Positions 8,605 to 15,815 of a stretch of 64,000 nt of DNA are shown in pieces. Position 1 is the first letter of the stretch. The number at the start of each line of letters is the position of its first letter. Origin of the DNA: Philodulcilactobacillus myokonensis. Its GTDB lineage: Bacteria > Bacillota > Bacilli > Lactobacillales > Lactobacillaceae. Below the pieces are notes generated by a model, which did no database searches, was not told where the DNA came from, and was given only the letters and a program-made list of their open reading frames with translations. Made by a program: the position numbers and the translations under genes. The stretch spans positions 1,240,001 to 1,304,000 of the forward strand of contig NZ_BRPL01000002.1 of the NCBI RefSeq assembly GCF_027923585.1. Reading direction: 5' to 3'.

Positions 8605-9429
8605 TTACCCGATCAAGGGTAGTAAGCTGTGCGCAAACTTTGTGTTAGAATGGCGCTTAAAAATATCGATGATGGTCTTTCCAATATCACCAGCGTAGTG
8701 ATTATCACCAATGGATTTGCCGTTTTGATAAGCGGGGCTGTAAATCAACAGTGGTAATTTTTCACGTGTGTATTGCTGATCAAACGTTGGGTCGTTCGCA
8801 AAACTAGAAGTAACGATCACCATATCAGTTGGATCTAACTTTTCAAAAAGGATCCCCAACTGCTTATCCATAACTTCTAAATTAGCTTTGTACCCACGCA
8901 TTTGATGCTGGTAGGCATCCCTTCTGATAACCGGTGGCTGAAAGTAAATCAAACCCTGCTCTAAAGTCTTCAGTTGCACCATCAGTTGTGAATATGCCAT
9001 GTCGTCATCAGATGCTTGAATCTGTTTCGCCCAGTCCTGGTCAATCAAGTAATTTTCGAGTGGTGAAATCACCGTGACCGAGAAGTTACGACGGATTAAT
9101 TCGTTCAAAACCCCGATGATCCGGCAGTGCATGTCAATATCAAGCATTTCTCGAATCCCCGCATTGGGGGTATTATCTTGAACCCGATTAATCAGGCTAC
9201 CAAAAAAGCCCCATGGATGATCAACGGCTGGTACCGATTTAACCGGATGATCAGCACGAATATTCCCGAGGCCTAATTGCGTTAATGTTGGTAATTTAAG
9301 GGTAGAATGAAAATGTTGATCCAGATGACCTAAGGTGTCAGCGCCAGTCGAATTAAAACGGTCCGCATCGGCAGTGGCACCAAGTCCAAGTGATGCAATA
9401 TCAATGATAATGACCCTTCTGAATTTCAT
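8605..9429 (-). CDS. Phosphopentomutase-like pseudoenzyme (degenerate DeoB paralogue)
   Basis: The ends match DeoB: the start reads ASLGLGATADADRFNSTGAD, like the DeoB N-terminus, and the C-terminus has NDPTF, the TRE..PLLIYSP strand and the GDIGKTI helix. But it has 274 residues against about 390, and the active site is gone. The metal-binding Asp at the N-terminus is Ala, the TTTGHWE segment with the catalytic threonine is absent, and the ADHGNDPT motif reads SSFANDPT. It therefore should not convert ribose-1-phosphate. The ATG has a GGAGGGAG site. Placement between an attenuator-like leader and nupC suggests a regulatory or binding role in nucleoside use. Confidence 0.75.
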   Translation of the reverse strand: MKFRRVIIIDIASLGLGATADADRFNSTGADTLGHLDQHFHSTLKLPTLTQLGLGNIRADHPVKSVPAVDHPWGFFGSLINRVQDNTPNAGIREMLDIDMHCRIIGVLNELIRRNFSVTVISPLENYLIDQDWAKQIQASDDDMAYSQLMVQLKTLEQGLIYFQPPVIRRDAYQHQMRGYKANLEVMDKQLGILFEKLDPTDMVIVTSSFANDPTFDQQYTREKLPLLIYSPAYQNGKSIGDNHYAGDIGKTIIDIFKRHSNTKFAHSLLPLIG

Positions 9430-9534
9430 CCTAATTCTCCCTCCAAGAATTCACTTTTTAATCATTAATCATACTATATTAATTAAAATTAGTAAAGTTC
9501 GCTTATTACAATTATAGCATTGATTCAAAGGTTC

Positions 9535-9637
9535 AAAAAAGCCATATCAAGATTTTCATCCTGATATGGTTGATAAACTGGAATCACACCCAGTCCAGAC
9601 ACTGATATCAATGCCCCTGCCAAGGAACTATATTATA
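9535..9637 (-). promoter_or_regulatory. Attenuator-like 5' leader, possible unclassified riboswitch
   Basis: On the minus strand a TATAAT box (9632-9637) is followed by about 95 bases with nested pairing: TTGATA with TATCAA around a CTGG/CCAG hairpin, then a terminator stem CCATATCA/TGATATGG (9542-9569) and a TTTTTT run. The leader segment TGATAT could instead pair with ATATCA of the terminator's left arm, giving an alternative fold. The gene begins 106 bases further on. This is the layout of a transcription-attenuating riboswitch, but it matches no class I can name. The terminator is clear; the switch is inference. Confidence 0.5.
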
Positions 9638-9716
9638 CAATACTTTTTCAAAAAGTATGCATTTAAATTCAGATTCATTTAAAATGGATATAATATTTAA
9701 TAAAGAAGTGATTACT

Positions 9717-10349
9717 TTGAAGAATCCATTTCAAAACCAAAACATTGCTGCCATCGGTGATTCCATTACCAACGGTTATAACGGCTATTACGATCTAACA
9801 TCCGGGACCTATCCAGAATGGCTCGGCAAAGATTTAGATGCCCACGTTGATAACTACGGTGTCAACGCGGCCTCCATCTCTGATGAAATTACTGACCATG
9901 GCGACATGGGCGACCAAGTCAATGACAACATTAATTTTAAAAAATATGATACGGCCGTTGTCTTTTATGGTACAAATGATTGGCGTCATTCTGCCCACTC
10001 ATTATCGCAGGTCATTAAAGCACTAAATCAGAACCTTAATATAATGAAACAAAAAAATTCCAAAATGAAAATTTACGCCGTTTTGCCACTTCGTAGATAT
10101 GACAATGGCAAGTGTTCCGATGACGTGCAAGGTAATGGTGGCTACACAATGAATCAGCTCTGCGATGCATTAAAACGGGTCTATGCTAACCAAAACATTC
10201 CATGCTTAGATTGGCGAATTGAAGCCCCGGATTTAATTACCGATCAGAACTATAAAGAACGGTTTAATGATCAGCATCTCCATCCTACTCCGGCAACTTA
10301 TAAATTGATGGCAAAGATGATTGGCCAGTTTATGGTTAAAAATGTGTGA
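9717..10349 (+). CDS. SGNH/GDSL-family hydrolase
   Basis: The protein has the block I nucleophile motif AAIGDSITNG near its start, a block III-like FYGTNDW with the Asn, and the C-terminal DQHLHPT block giving the catalytic Asp-x-x-His. These define an SGNH esterase, likely acting on acetylated sugars or other esters; there is no signal peptide, so it is probably cytoplasmic. I place the start at the TTG at 9717, with AAAGAAG upstream, giving 210 residues. The ATG at 9657 lies before a TATAAT sequence (9689-9694) that is a likely promoter element, so the longer form is improbable. Confidence 0.85.
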   Translation: MKNPFQNQNIAAIGDSITNGYNGYYDLTSGTYPEWLGKDLDAHVDNYGVNAASISDEITDHGDMGDQVNDNINFKKYDTAVVFYGTNDWRHSAHSLSQVIKALNQNLNIMKQKNSKMKIYAVLPLRRYDNGKCSDDVQGNGGYTMNQLCDALKRVYANQNIPCLDWRIEAPDLITDQNYKERFNDQHLHPTPATYKLMAKMIGQFMVKNV

Positions 10350-10509
10350 TTTATTTAAATAATTAGTTAATTATATTAATTGTTTCGTATTTACTTTTAA
10401 ATGGCTACTATTTATTTAACATATAATTTTAATAAAATCTTTTGTGTTAAATATAATTAGAGTATTACATCTAATTTAGTCAAAATTAATTAAGAAAGTA
10501 GACATCGAA

Positions 10510-11169
10510 TTGCTTAAAACAACAATAATGTTAATTATTATAAAACCTATCTTAAAAAGCATTAATTTAGAAAACACTTATTATGTATTTACTATAATTG
10601 GTATTATTATAGCCGCATTAACTTATTTTCAAAATAAACATAAAGAAAAAATAAATAATGCCATTGAAAATATAAGAAAATTTATATACGAAATAATTCC
10701 ACAAATGGATATATTAAATAATAAATATAAGAAAGAATATATGCATCAAAAAAGTAAATACATTAATGAAATTAAATCATATTTAAATGGTAATCATATA
10801 CTCATAGACAATAAAATGATTAATTTAATTAATAACTATGCTAATACATCCAGTTCTAAAAATTATTTAAAAAGACAAGTATTATTTAAATTAAATGCAC
10901 CTAATATATTTAAAAAATTGGAAGTAATGTCAATTAAAATTTTATATGGTGCTAATAATGAAAAATTATCTTATGAATTAGCACATAAAGATGTATTGAA
11001 TTTCACTAAAAAATATTCTGAATTTTTAAAATTTTTAGAGAGTAATGGCGGCATCTCATATAAACATATCAATAGATTATACAAGAAATGGTACAGAATA
11101 AGGAATAAGAATTTAAAAAGAAAATCTAATTATGCTAAAATAATTAAAAGATATAAAGGGAGTGTTTAA
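10510..11169 (+). CDS. Hypothetical AT-rich protein with N-terminal membrane segment
   Basis: I do not recognise a family. The 219 residues begin with one or two hydrophobic segments (about 4-38), followed by a long Lys/Asn-rich, mainly helical cytoplasmic part and a very basic C-terminus. The start is uncertain: TTG at 10510 or ATG at 10528, neither with a strong ribosome site. Base composition is far more AT-rich than the neighbours to the left, which suggests acquired DNA. A 56-residue basic gene begins two bases after its stop, probably in the same transcript, and a terminator follows that gene. Confidence 0.5.
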   Translation: MLKTTIMLIIIKPILKSINLENTYYVFTIIGIIIAALTYFQNKHKEKINNAIENIRKFIYEIIPQMDILNNKYKKEYMHQKSKYINEIKSYLNGNHILIDNKMINLINNYANTSSSKNYLKRQVLFKLNAPNIFKKLEVMSIKILYGANNEKLSYELAHKDVLNFTKKYSEFLKFLESNGGISYKHINRLYKKWYRIRNKNLKRKSNYAKIIKRYKGSV

Positions 11170-11170
11170 A

Positions 11171-11341
11171 ATGAAAAGAGCAACAAAAAATAGTCCCAAA
11201 GAAAATTCACGAAGAAGCAGTTTTGAAACAAGATCCATGCCATCAAATCCCAAAAGAGCAATTAAATTGGCTGCCGATAAAATCATAAAGAAGAATACAC
11301 AAAAGAATTTAAGAAAAGCAAGAAGAGATTACTTTTCTTAG
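11171..11341 (+). CDS. Small basic protein, unknown function
   Basis: A 56-residue reading frame with an ATG, a GGGAG ribosome site 7 bases upstream, and its own terminator at 11383. The product is strongly basic (begins MKRATKNSPKENSRRSS and ends KARRDYFS) with no hydrophobic stretch, so a nucleic-acid- or membrane-surface-binding role is conceivable. It starts one base after the stop codon of the preceding gene, so the two are co-transcribed. Confidence 0.55.
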   Translation: MKRATKNSPKENSRRSSFETRSMPSNPKRAIKLAADKIIKKNTQKNLRKARRDYFS

Positions 11342-11382
11342 AAACTAAAATAGTCGTCAACTTCCATATCGACGACCTCATT

Positions 11383-11413
11383 AGATGCCGACTTCAATTC
11401 GACATCTTTTTTC
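11383..11413 (+). terminator. Terminator of the 10510-11341 gene pair
   Basis: AGATG and CATCT close a hairpin with an inner CGA/TCG pair, followed by TTTTTT. A second hairpin, GTCGTC/GACGAC, lies just before it at 11353-11376. Confidence 0.75.
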
Positions 11414-11436
11414 TTACCTTATTATCTTATTATTTT

Positions 11437-11970
11437 TTAAAACAAATTATCCAACTCGTCCTTTGAAACATCCAAGCCTTGATTCTTGGTATCCTCTTCT
11501 AGGCGTCGCTGTTCGAATGGCGATAAACTATCTAATTGCTTCTTCACCCGATCATAATCGCGGTTATCCTTCTTAATTTCCGCATCGCTGCGATTACTCA
11601 AAATATGATAGTATTTGATCCAGTTCTTGTATTTCTGGTTCATCTCTCTAATATCTAAAACATCTTCAAAATAACCTTCACCACGTAAATATTCTAACTG
11701 GCAGATTTTATCTTGAATGCTCAAGATGTAGCGTTCAAATTCGCCGTCCTTAAATTCCTTCGATTTCCGTTTCGGAAACATCGACGTATACTTATCAAGT
11801 AAACGCTGACCGTGTTCATGATCATTGGCTCCTGTATCCATGATGAATCCATGATCATTAATCGAAAGCGTGTGGCAGAATAACATCATTTTGAAATTAA
11901 TGGAAAACTTAGGTGTAACAATTTGTGGCATTGACCCCAGTGGGTCTGATTCTGAAGATCCTCGTTGCAT
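11437..11970 (-). CDS. Hypothetical charged helical protein
   Basis: No family is recognised. The 177-residue protein has a short N-terminal mixed region, then a mostly charged, helical body rich in Lys, Glu and Asp and an acidic C-terminus ending DELDNLF. There are no membrane segments and no signal peptide. The ATG is preceded by AAAGGGG at suitable distance. Codon use and composition are like the chromosome rather than the AT-rich cluster. It is divergent from the ComK-like gene at 12146, with about 170 bases between the starts, so shared control is possible. Confidence 0.6.
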   Translation of the reverse strand: MQRGSSESDPLGSMPQIVTPKFSINFKMMLFCHTLSINDHGFIMDTGANDHEHGQRLLDKYTSMFPKRKSKEFKDGEFERYILSIQDKICQLEYLRGEGYFEDVLDIREMNQKYKNWIKYYHILSNRSDAEIKKDNRDYDRVKKQLDSLSPFEQRRLEEDTKNQGLDVSKDELDNLF

Positions 11971-12074
11971 ATGGCGGGAACCCCTTTCCTTAGTATTCTA
12001 TGATTATATACGAAAACGATTCAAAAAGATACCCTTTTTAATGAATTTTTTAACAAATTCCCATCAAAATTATC

Positions 12075-12103
12075 TTGTGAGTGATAACACATTCTGGTAT
12101 ATT
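12075..12103 (+). promoter_or_regulatory. Promoter of the ComK-like gene
   Basis: TTGTGA and TATATT are separated by exactly 17 bases, 42 bases upstream of the chosen start codon at 12146. Confidence 0.6.
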
Positions 12104-12145
12104 TATATATCATAGGGTAAATTTAACATGGGAGTGGACGCCATA

Positions 12146-12901
12146 ATGCTTATTAAAGGCATTAAACAGGAGTACCAAGAAAGAATTTTTAAGCACGATT
12201 GCGTTAATATCGCAAACATTAAATTACGTCATCTAGAACACCGCACCATCACAAGCGACATCAATTGGAATAATGTTTTAATGTTGATAAATATTAAGCA
12301 CCATCATCACCAGTATGCGACCCTCATCTTGGAGAAATATTACGGATTTTATCTGGTTAAACAAACGGTCAATCAGTTGATGAGCTGCCTATGGAATTCT
12401 CATGAATTCTTTGATCCATTTACCGTTAAAACAATTGGAAAGTTTATGGATGTAAAATCAAGGATTCCACTTGTAATTGATAATTTCGTCATGATTCCAA
12501 TGACTCCAGAATCAAAAGATGACCAGAATCGTACATGGATCTGTAGTCATCATCTCAATGGTAATTATAGTACTGAGAACGATCAATGCGACCTGATTTT
12601 TAAAGATTATGAGCATACCATTAGATTTAACGAACAAAGTGAATATGTGAAACGGAGGATTGAGGAAGCTGGACGAATTCAAGCTTTTATTAAAATCATT
12701 TTGAATTCACCTCAGCGCAACATTCAGGAGGTATTAAATCCCCTCAATCATTCATACCTTGGTGGTAAAACATATCAGCAGTTCGAAAATTTTAGGGATA
12801 AGGAAATGGTGAAGAAAGTCCTTAAATACTTGGAGTATGACAAGATGTCAAAAGAACGATTAGATGAAATGATGAAGACCATTAAGCAAAACAAAATATA
12901 A
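12146..12901 (+). CDS. ComK-like competence transcription factor homologue
   Basis: The middle part resembles ComK: IPLVIDNFVMIPMTPES, then WICSHHL, a gap, CDLIFKDYEHTIRFN and a RRIEEAGRIQAF helix, matching in order the ComK pattern (IPPIVID, FFPT, WISH, ITFxNG, S..NQ..R). In Bacillus ComK activates DNA-uptake genes by binding AT boxes. This protein is about 90 residues longer, with a C-terminal helical extension after residue 175. The ATG at 12146 is preferred because GGGAG lies before it; the ATG at 12128 would overlap that site. Similarity was judged by eye, so the family call is moderately sure and a role in competence is unproven. Confidence 0.6.
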   Translation: MLIKGIKQEYQERIFKHDCVNIANIKLRHLEHRTITSDINWNNVLMLINIKHHHHQYATLILEKYYGFYLVKQTVNQLMSCLWNSHEFFDPFTVKTIGKFMDVKSRIPLVIDNFVMIPMTPESKDDQNRTWICSHHLNGNYSTENDQCDLIFKDYEHTIRFNEQSEYVKRRIEEAGRIQAFIKIILNSPQRNIQEVLNPLNHSYLGGKTYQQFENFRDKEMVKKVLKYLEYDKMSKERLDEMMKTIKQNKI

Positions 12902-12963
12902 TCGCTTGGCAATGTTTAAAATAAATGTAAATGAATATGTATCAAAAATAAATAGATGATGCT

Positions 12964-13002
12964 AAAAAAGATTGAACCGTTTTTAACGATTCAATTTTTT
13001 TC
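12964..13002. terminator. Bidirectional terminator
   Basis: AAAAAAGATTGAA..CGTT pairs with AACGATTCAATTTTTTT. It serves the plus-strand ComK-like gene and overlaps the stop codon of the minus-strand gene ending at 12991. It belongs to a family of similar ATTGAATC-type terminators repeated through this region. Confidence 0.75.
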
Positions 13003-13509
13003 GTCATAGTCACTATTTCTTCCAATTATATTAAATTGTCTCATAATTTTATCGCTACTTTGGAAAGAATATCTAACCATAATTATAAGAATCGATAATA
13101 TATTCACAAAAAAGACACCAAGTAATGTCTCTTTTAAAGAAACTTGGTAAATGGAAGGATGATGAAATGGATCAATGATTATATAAAAAATAACACAAGT
13201 TATTATTGACATATACCACATGAAAAAATTAGCCAATCTTTTTCTTAACTTTCGTTGATATTTAATATTTTTCTTAATGGTTTTTCTATAATCTTCCCTC
13301 AAGCCAATATCTTGCTTATCTCTTCTTAATGCCTTATTAAAACTACCATGTGTTTTAGTTTCAAGTACTTTAGAATTATTTTCTGAATTATTTTCAGGAT
13401 TATTTTTAATGTCTGATTTATTACTAATATGATTATTTAAATCATCATATTTCGACGATAAATTATTTTTACTATCTATTAATTTTTTATATTTATTATT
13501 TTCAGTCAT
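12991..13509 (-). CDS. Two-helix membrane protein paired with an ImmA-type peptidase
   Basis: A 172-residue protein of unknown family. Residues 1-60 are Asn/Lys/Ser-rich and probably disordered, 60-90 are basic and helical, and two membrane helices follow (about 91-113 and 128-148) with a short cytoplasmic tail. It starts three bases after the stop of the ImmA-like gene and so is translated from the same message. The arrangement, a protease plus a membrane protein in an AT-rich island, is what one would expect of a stress-, phage- or mobile-element-response pair, with the membrane protein as possible effector or substrate. That role is inference. Confidence 0.55.
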   Translation of the reverse strand: MTENNKYKKLIDSKNNLSSKYDDLNNHISNKSDIKNNPENNSENNSKVLETKTHGSFNKALRRDKQDIGLREDYRKTIKKNIKYQRKLRKRLANFFMWYMSIITCVIFYIIIDPFHHPSIYQVSLKETLLGVFFVNILSILIIMVRYSFQSSDKIMRQFNIIGRNSDYDEKN

Positions 13510-13512
13510 GTA

Positions 13513-14058
13513 TCATTCCACACCATCAAGAAAATTATTTAATCTTATTCTTGCCATATCATTTGAAACCTTAAATTTATTAGATAATTGATCAATTAAT
13601 TTTAGATAATCTGGATCACTATTCTCTATTTCTTCCTTAATTAATCGATTAGGAATTAAAAAAGCAGCTGCAAATTCATTTACAACGGTTTCGTCATTCT
13701 TTTCTGCAACACTGTTATAATCGCCACCACGATACTTCACACTAAGTAATCTCTTATGATTAACATTGATTTTACCACTGAATGGATTCCATTTATAATC
13801 AATGACCAAATGTCCCAACTCATGAGCCATTGAAAAATTTCTTCTAACTAATGGTTGAGTAGCATTTACTGAAATAACAGGACAATTTTTTTTATAATTC
13901 CATTGTAAAAACGCATCATATTTTTTGTCAGTAAAATATCTAATATCAACTCCATTAGATTTTAAACTTTTAGATAGGTTAAAATCTTTAGGAATCGGAA
14001 TTATTTGACTTACTATATTAGCTAATTCATCAATGGACTTTCTTAAGCCTTTATCCAT
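13513..14058 (-). CDS. ImmA/IrrE family metallo-endopeptidase
   Basis: The protein carries the zinc-protease motif AHELGHLVID near residue 100 and, about 40 residues on, NEFAAAFLIP, the second conserved block of the ImmA/IrrE (DUF955) family. Members cut repressors, as ImmA does in ICEBs1, or respond to DNA damage, as IrrE does in Deinococcus. There is no helix-turn-helix domain, so a repressor partner would have to be encoded separately; none is adjacent. ATG start with GGAGG. The neighbour is a membrane protein three bases downstream. Composition is AT-rich, in line with transfer. Confidence 0.88.
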   Translation of the reverse strand: MDKGLRKSIDELANIVSQIIPIPKDFNLSKSLKSNGVDIRYFTDKKYDAFLQWNYKKNCPVISVNATQPLVRRNFSMAHELGHLVIDYKWNPFSGKINVNHKRLLSVKYRGGDYNSVAEKNDETVVNEFAAAFLIPNRLIKEEIENSDPDYLKLIDQLSNKFKVSNDMARIRLNNFLDGVE

Positions 14059-14243
14059 TTAAATCCACCTCCAATATAGTATCCGCTTTATTTAATTTAA
14101 AATTTTAATTTATAACATAGTTCATTAAAAATGTTAACAAAAATACTATCAAATTACCAGCTGGCAATGTTTTAAATCATATTATTAACAAGTGAACTAC
14201 ATCGGAATTAAAATCCAGAATTTCTAGGAACGTTTCGCTTAAA

Positions 14244-14261
14244 CAATCCCTTTCGGGATTG
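14244..14261. repeat. Perfect inverted repeat downstream of the RepA_N gene
   Basis: CAATCCC and GGGATTG flank a TTTC loop. No long T run follows on either strand, so it is not a convincing terminator. It could be a processing hairpin or a protein site. Confidence 0.4.
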
Positions 14262-14296
14262 AACAAAGATAAATAGTTTAATGCAAAATCATTATT

Positions 14297-15205
14297 CTAT
14301 AATTTCGCCAACTTCTCCTTCACCGCCAATCTTTCAGCCAACGGTGCCTGCTTGTAGTGGGGTTCATAATTATCATTTGCCCAGTCCGGAAGCGTCTCAT
14401 GGATCACGGGACGCTTATTAAATTCGACCCGTTGCCGATTAGGCTTAACGACCTTCACCGGTTGCTTCAAGCCAAAGGCATCTAAAAAGAAATCCTTCAG
14501 TGCATTGGTCAAATAGCCCCAGTACTTTTGGTAGCCATGGTCACTAATATAGCTAAAAATGTGGTTCAAATGTTCATTCAACCCACTCTGTAGATTCTGA
14601 TTGCTTTCAAACTGGGTCACCGCCGTCTTCGCAATCTTAGCTTTAATGGCGACCTTGTTCCTAGCGTTCAAGATAACCCTGACAATCTTGCGGCAATTCT
14701 TAAGATTGCGACCAGCGAACTTTAGGATTAATTGTAAGGTTGGTTCAGTTATTCCAATCCGACTGGTTGAATGGATCCACTGTTCAGCTTTATCTTCACA
14801 ATGAAATCTAGCCACTTTCGCTGTATTAACTGTTCTATTACCCTTGTATTGATTAATATAATCTTGATTAGGTTGCACATTCTGCACTTCAGGCGTGGCA
14901 GATTTTGCCACCTTGGGTAAAAAGATCTTGCCAGCGTGATTGAATTGTTGCTTGACGACAATTAGACCCAAACGTTTCAAATGCGCATAGATCTTGCTGA
15001 CCGTTCTTCTGGAAACGTGTAATTTATCCGCCATTTCATCCAACGTGAAGATGACGTAGTAATCGTTCATCTTGGTGTCATAAAAGTTGCTGCGTCTTCT
15101 TGATGACTTTAATCGATCTGCTAAACGAGCGTATGCCACCACTTCGTTCATGTTGAATTCCGGATTGTCCGCCATTTCCATATCTAAAATTAAGCACTGT
15201 TTCAT
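14297..15205 (-). CDS. RepA_N family plasmid-type replication initiator
   Basis: The N-terminal domain (residues 1-95) matches RepA_N initiators: ILDMEMADNPEFNMNEVVAYARLADR, then an IFTLDEMADKLHVSRRTVSKIY winged-helix segment. The 302-residue length is usual for theta-replicating plasmids of Firmicutes. The C-terminal half is variable, as known for the family, where it restricts host range. ATG with an AAGGGG site. Upstream there is a candidate repA promoter and an opposing small RNA, the control layout described for staphylococcal RepA_N plasmids. No partition or mobilisation gene is adjacent. Within chromosome-like context this suggests an integrated replicon or a domesticated gene. Confidence 0.82.
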   Translation of the reverse strand: MKQCLILDMEMADNPEFNMNEVVAYARLADRLKSSRRRSNFYDTKMNDYYVIFTLDEMADKLHVSRRTVSKIYAHLKRLGLIVVKQQFNHAGKIFLPKVAKSATPEVQNVQPNQDYINQYKGNRTVNTAKVARFHCEDKAEQWIHSTSRIGITEPTLQLILKFAGRNLKNCRKIVRVILNARNKVAIKAKIAKTAVTQFESNQNLQSGLNEHLNHIFSYISDHGYQKYWGYLTNALKDFFLDAFGLKQPVKVVKPNRQRVEFNKRPVIHETLPDWANDNYEPHYKQAPLAERLAVKEKLAKL

Positions 15206-15301
15206 TATTCGTTATCCCCTTTTGGAACAACAAAAAGGCCAGAATATTTAATTCGGACCTGCTAGTATATGTATTGATTTGAAATTAATATTAATTCAGA
15301 A

Positions 15302-15390
15302 TATAATATTAATCGGTATGATAAATACTAGCGGGAAACTAATGATGAGTTCTACCAAAAACTGTACATCATTAGTTTTCTTTTTTATTA
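15302..15390 (+). ncRNA. Candidate antisense RNA to the repA leader (RNAI-like)
   Basis: On the plus strand a near-consensus promoter, TTGAAA (15279-15284), 17 bases, TATAAT (15302-15307), is followed by a 12-base-pair perfect stem (15336-15347 with 15367-15378), a 19-base loop, and a TTTTCTTTTTT tail. A transcript of about 70 bases would start near 15314 and be fully complementary to the untranslated leader of the minus-strand RepA_N gene. In RepA_N plasmids such as pSK41 an antisense RNA in this position limits Rep synthesis. The promoter and terminator are seen; the function is by analogy. Confidence 0.65.
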
Positions 15391-15437
15391 TTCAATTTTA
15401 TTTTTAAACCATTATGTGTGGCTTAGTTAACAATATA

Positions 15438-15467
15438 ATCTTACTCCTGAAATCATAACACTGTCAA
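15438..15467 (-). promoter_or_regulatory. Candidate repA promoter
   Basis: Minus-strand TTGACA (15462-15467) and TAAGAT (15438-15443) are 18 bases apart. Transcription would begin near 15431 and give a leader of about 225 bases before the repA start, spanning the opposing small RNA. Confidence 0.5.
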
Positions 15468-15480
15468 TCAGGATCTAAAA

Positions 15481-15516
15481 AGAGCTTACCCGTTTCCATT
15501 GGGTAAGCTCTTTAAT
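15481..15516. terminator. Strong terminator insulating the repA region
   Basis: AGAGCTTACCC and GGGTAAGCTCT form a perfect 11-base-pair stem with flanking A and T tracts on both sides. The stretch from 15517 to about 15690 holds no gene that I can support. Confidence 0.85.
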
Positions 15517-15690
15517 TGGAAATTAATAAAAAATCGAAAGAAGCGACGCATAAAAAACGGCGCATATATAACTACGTGGTTAGCTTCAAAATTTTTTATA
15601 ATTTGATATTTTTTTAATTTTTTTATTGCTCATCATTAAATAAGACATCATCATAAAATACAAAATATAAATTATTTAAGCACTTTAAGG

Positions 15691-15802
15691 TGTGAATTCA
15701 TATCTTTTATTGAATTAGAAATAACGGGAGCTTAAATCGAGTAAATGAAAAAATGTTGTATAAAAAAGATTGAATCAACTTAATGATTCAATCTTTTTCG
15801 TA
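15691..15802. repeat. Repeated 3' module, copy A (with terminator)
   Basis: About 110 bases that recur, imperfectly, at 16780-16888. Shared segments are GAATT(C/T)ATATCTTTTATTG, GGAGCTTAAAT, AAATGAAAAAAT and a terminator with the stem ATTGAATCA/TGATTCAAT. It lies directly 3' of the secreted protein gene ending at 15816. Confidence 0.65.
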
Positions 15803-15815
15803 TAATTTATATCAA

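Noticed and set aside
8755-8780. TTTCACGTGTGT as a parS site
   Set aside because: It matches the core CACGTG but too few of the flanking positions, and lies within a coding region.
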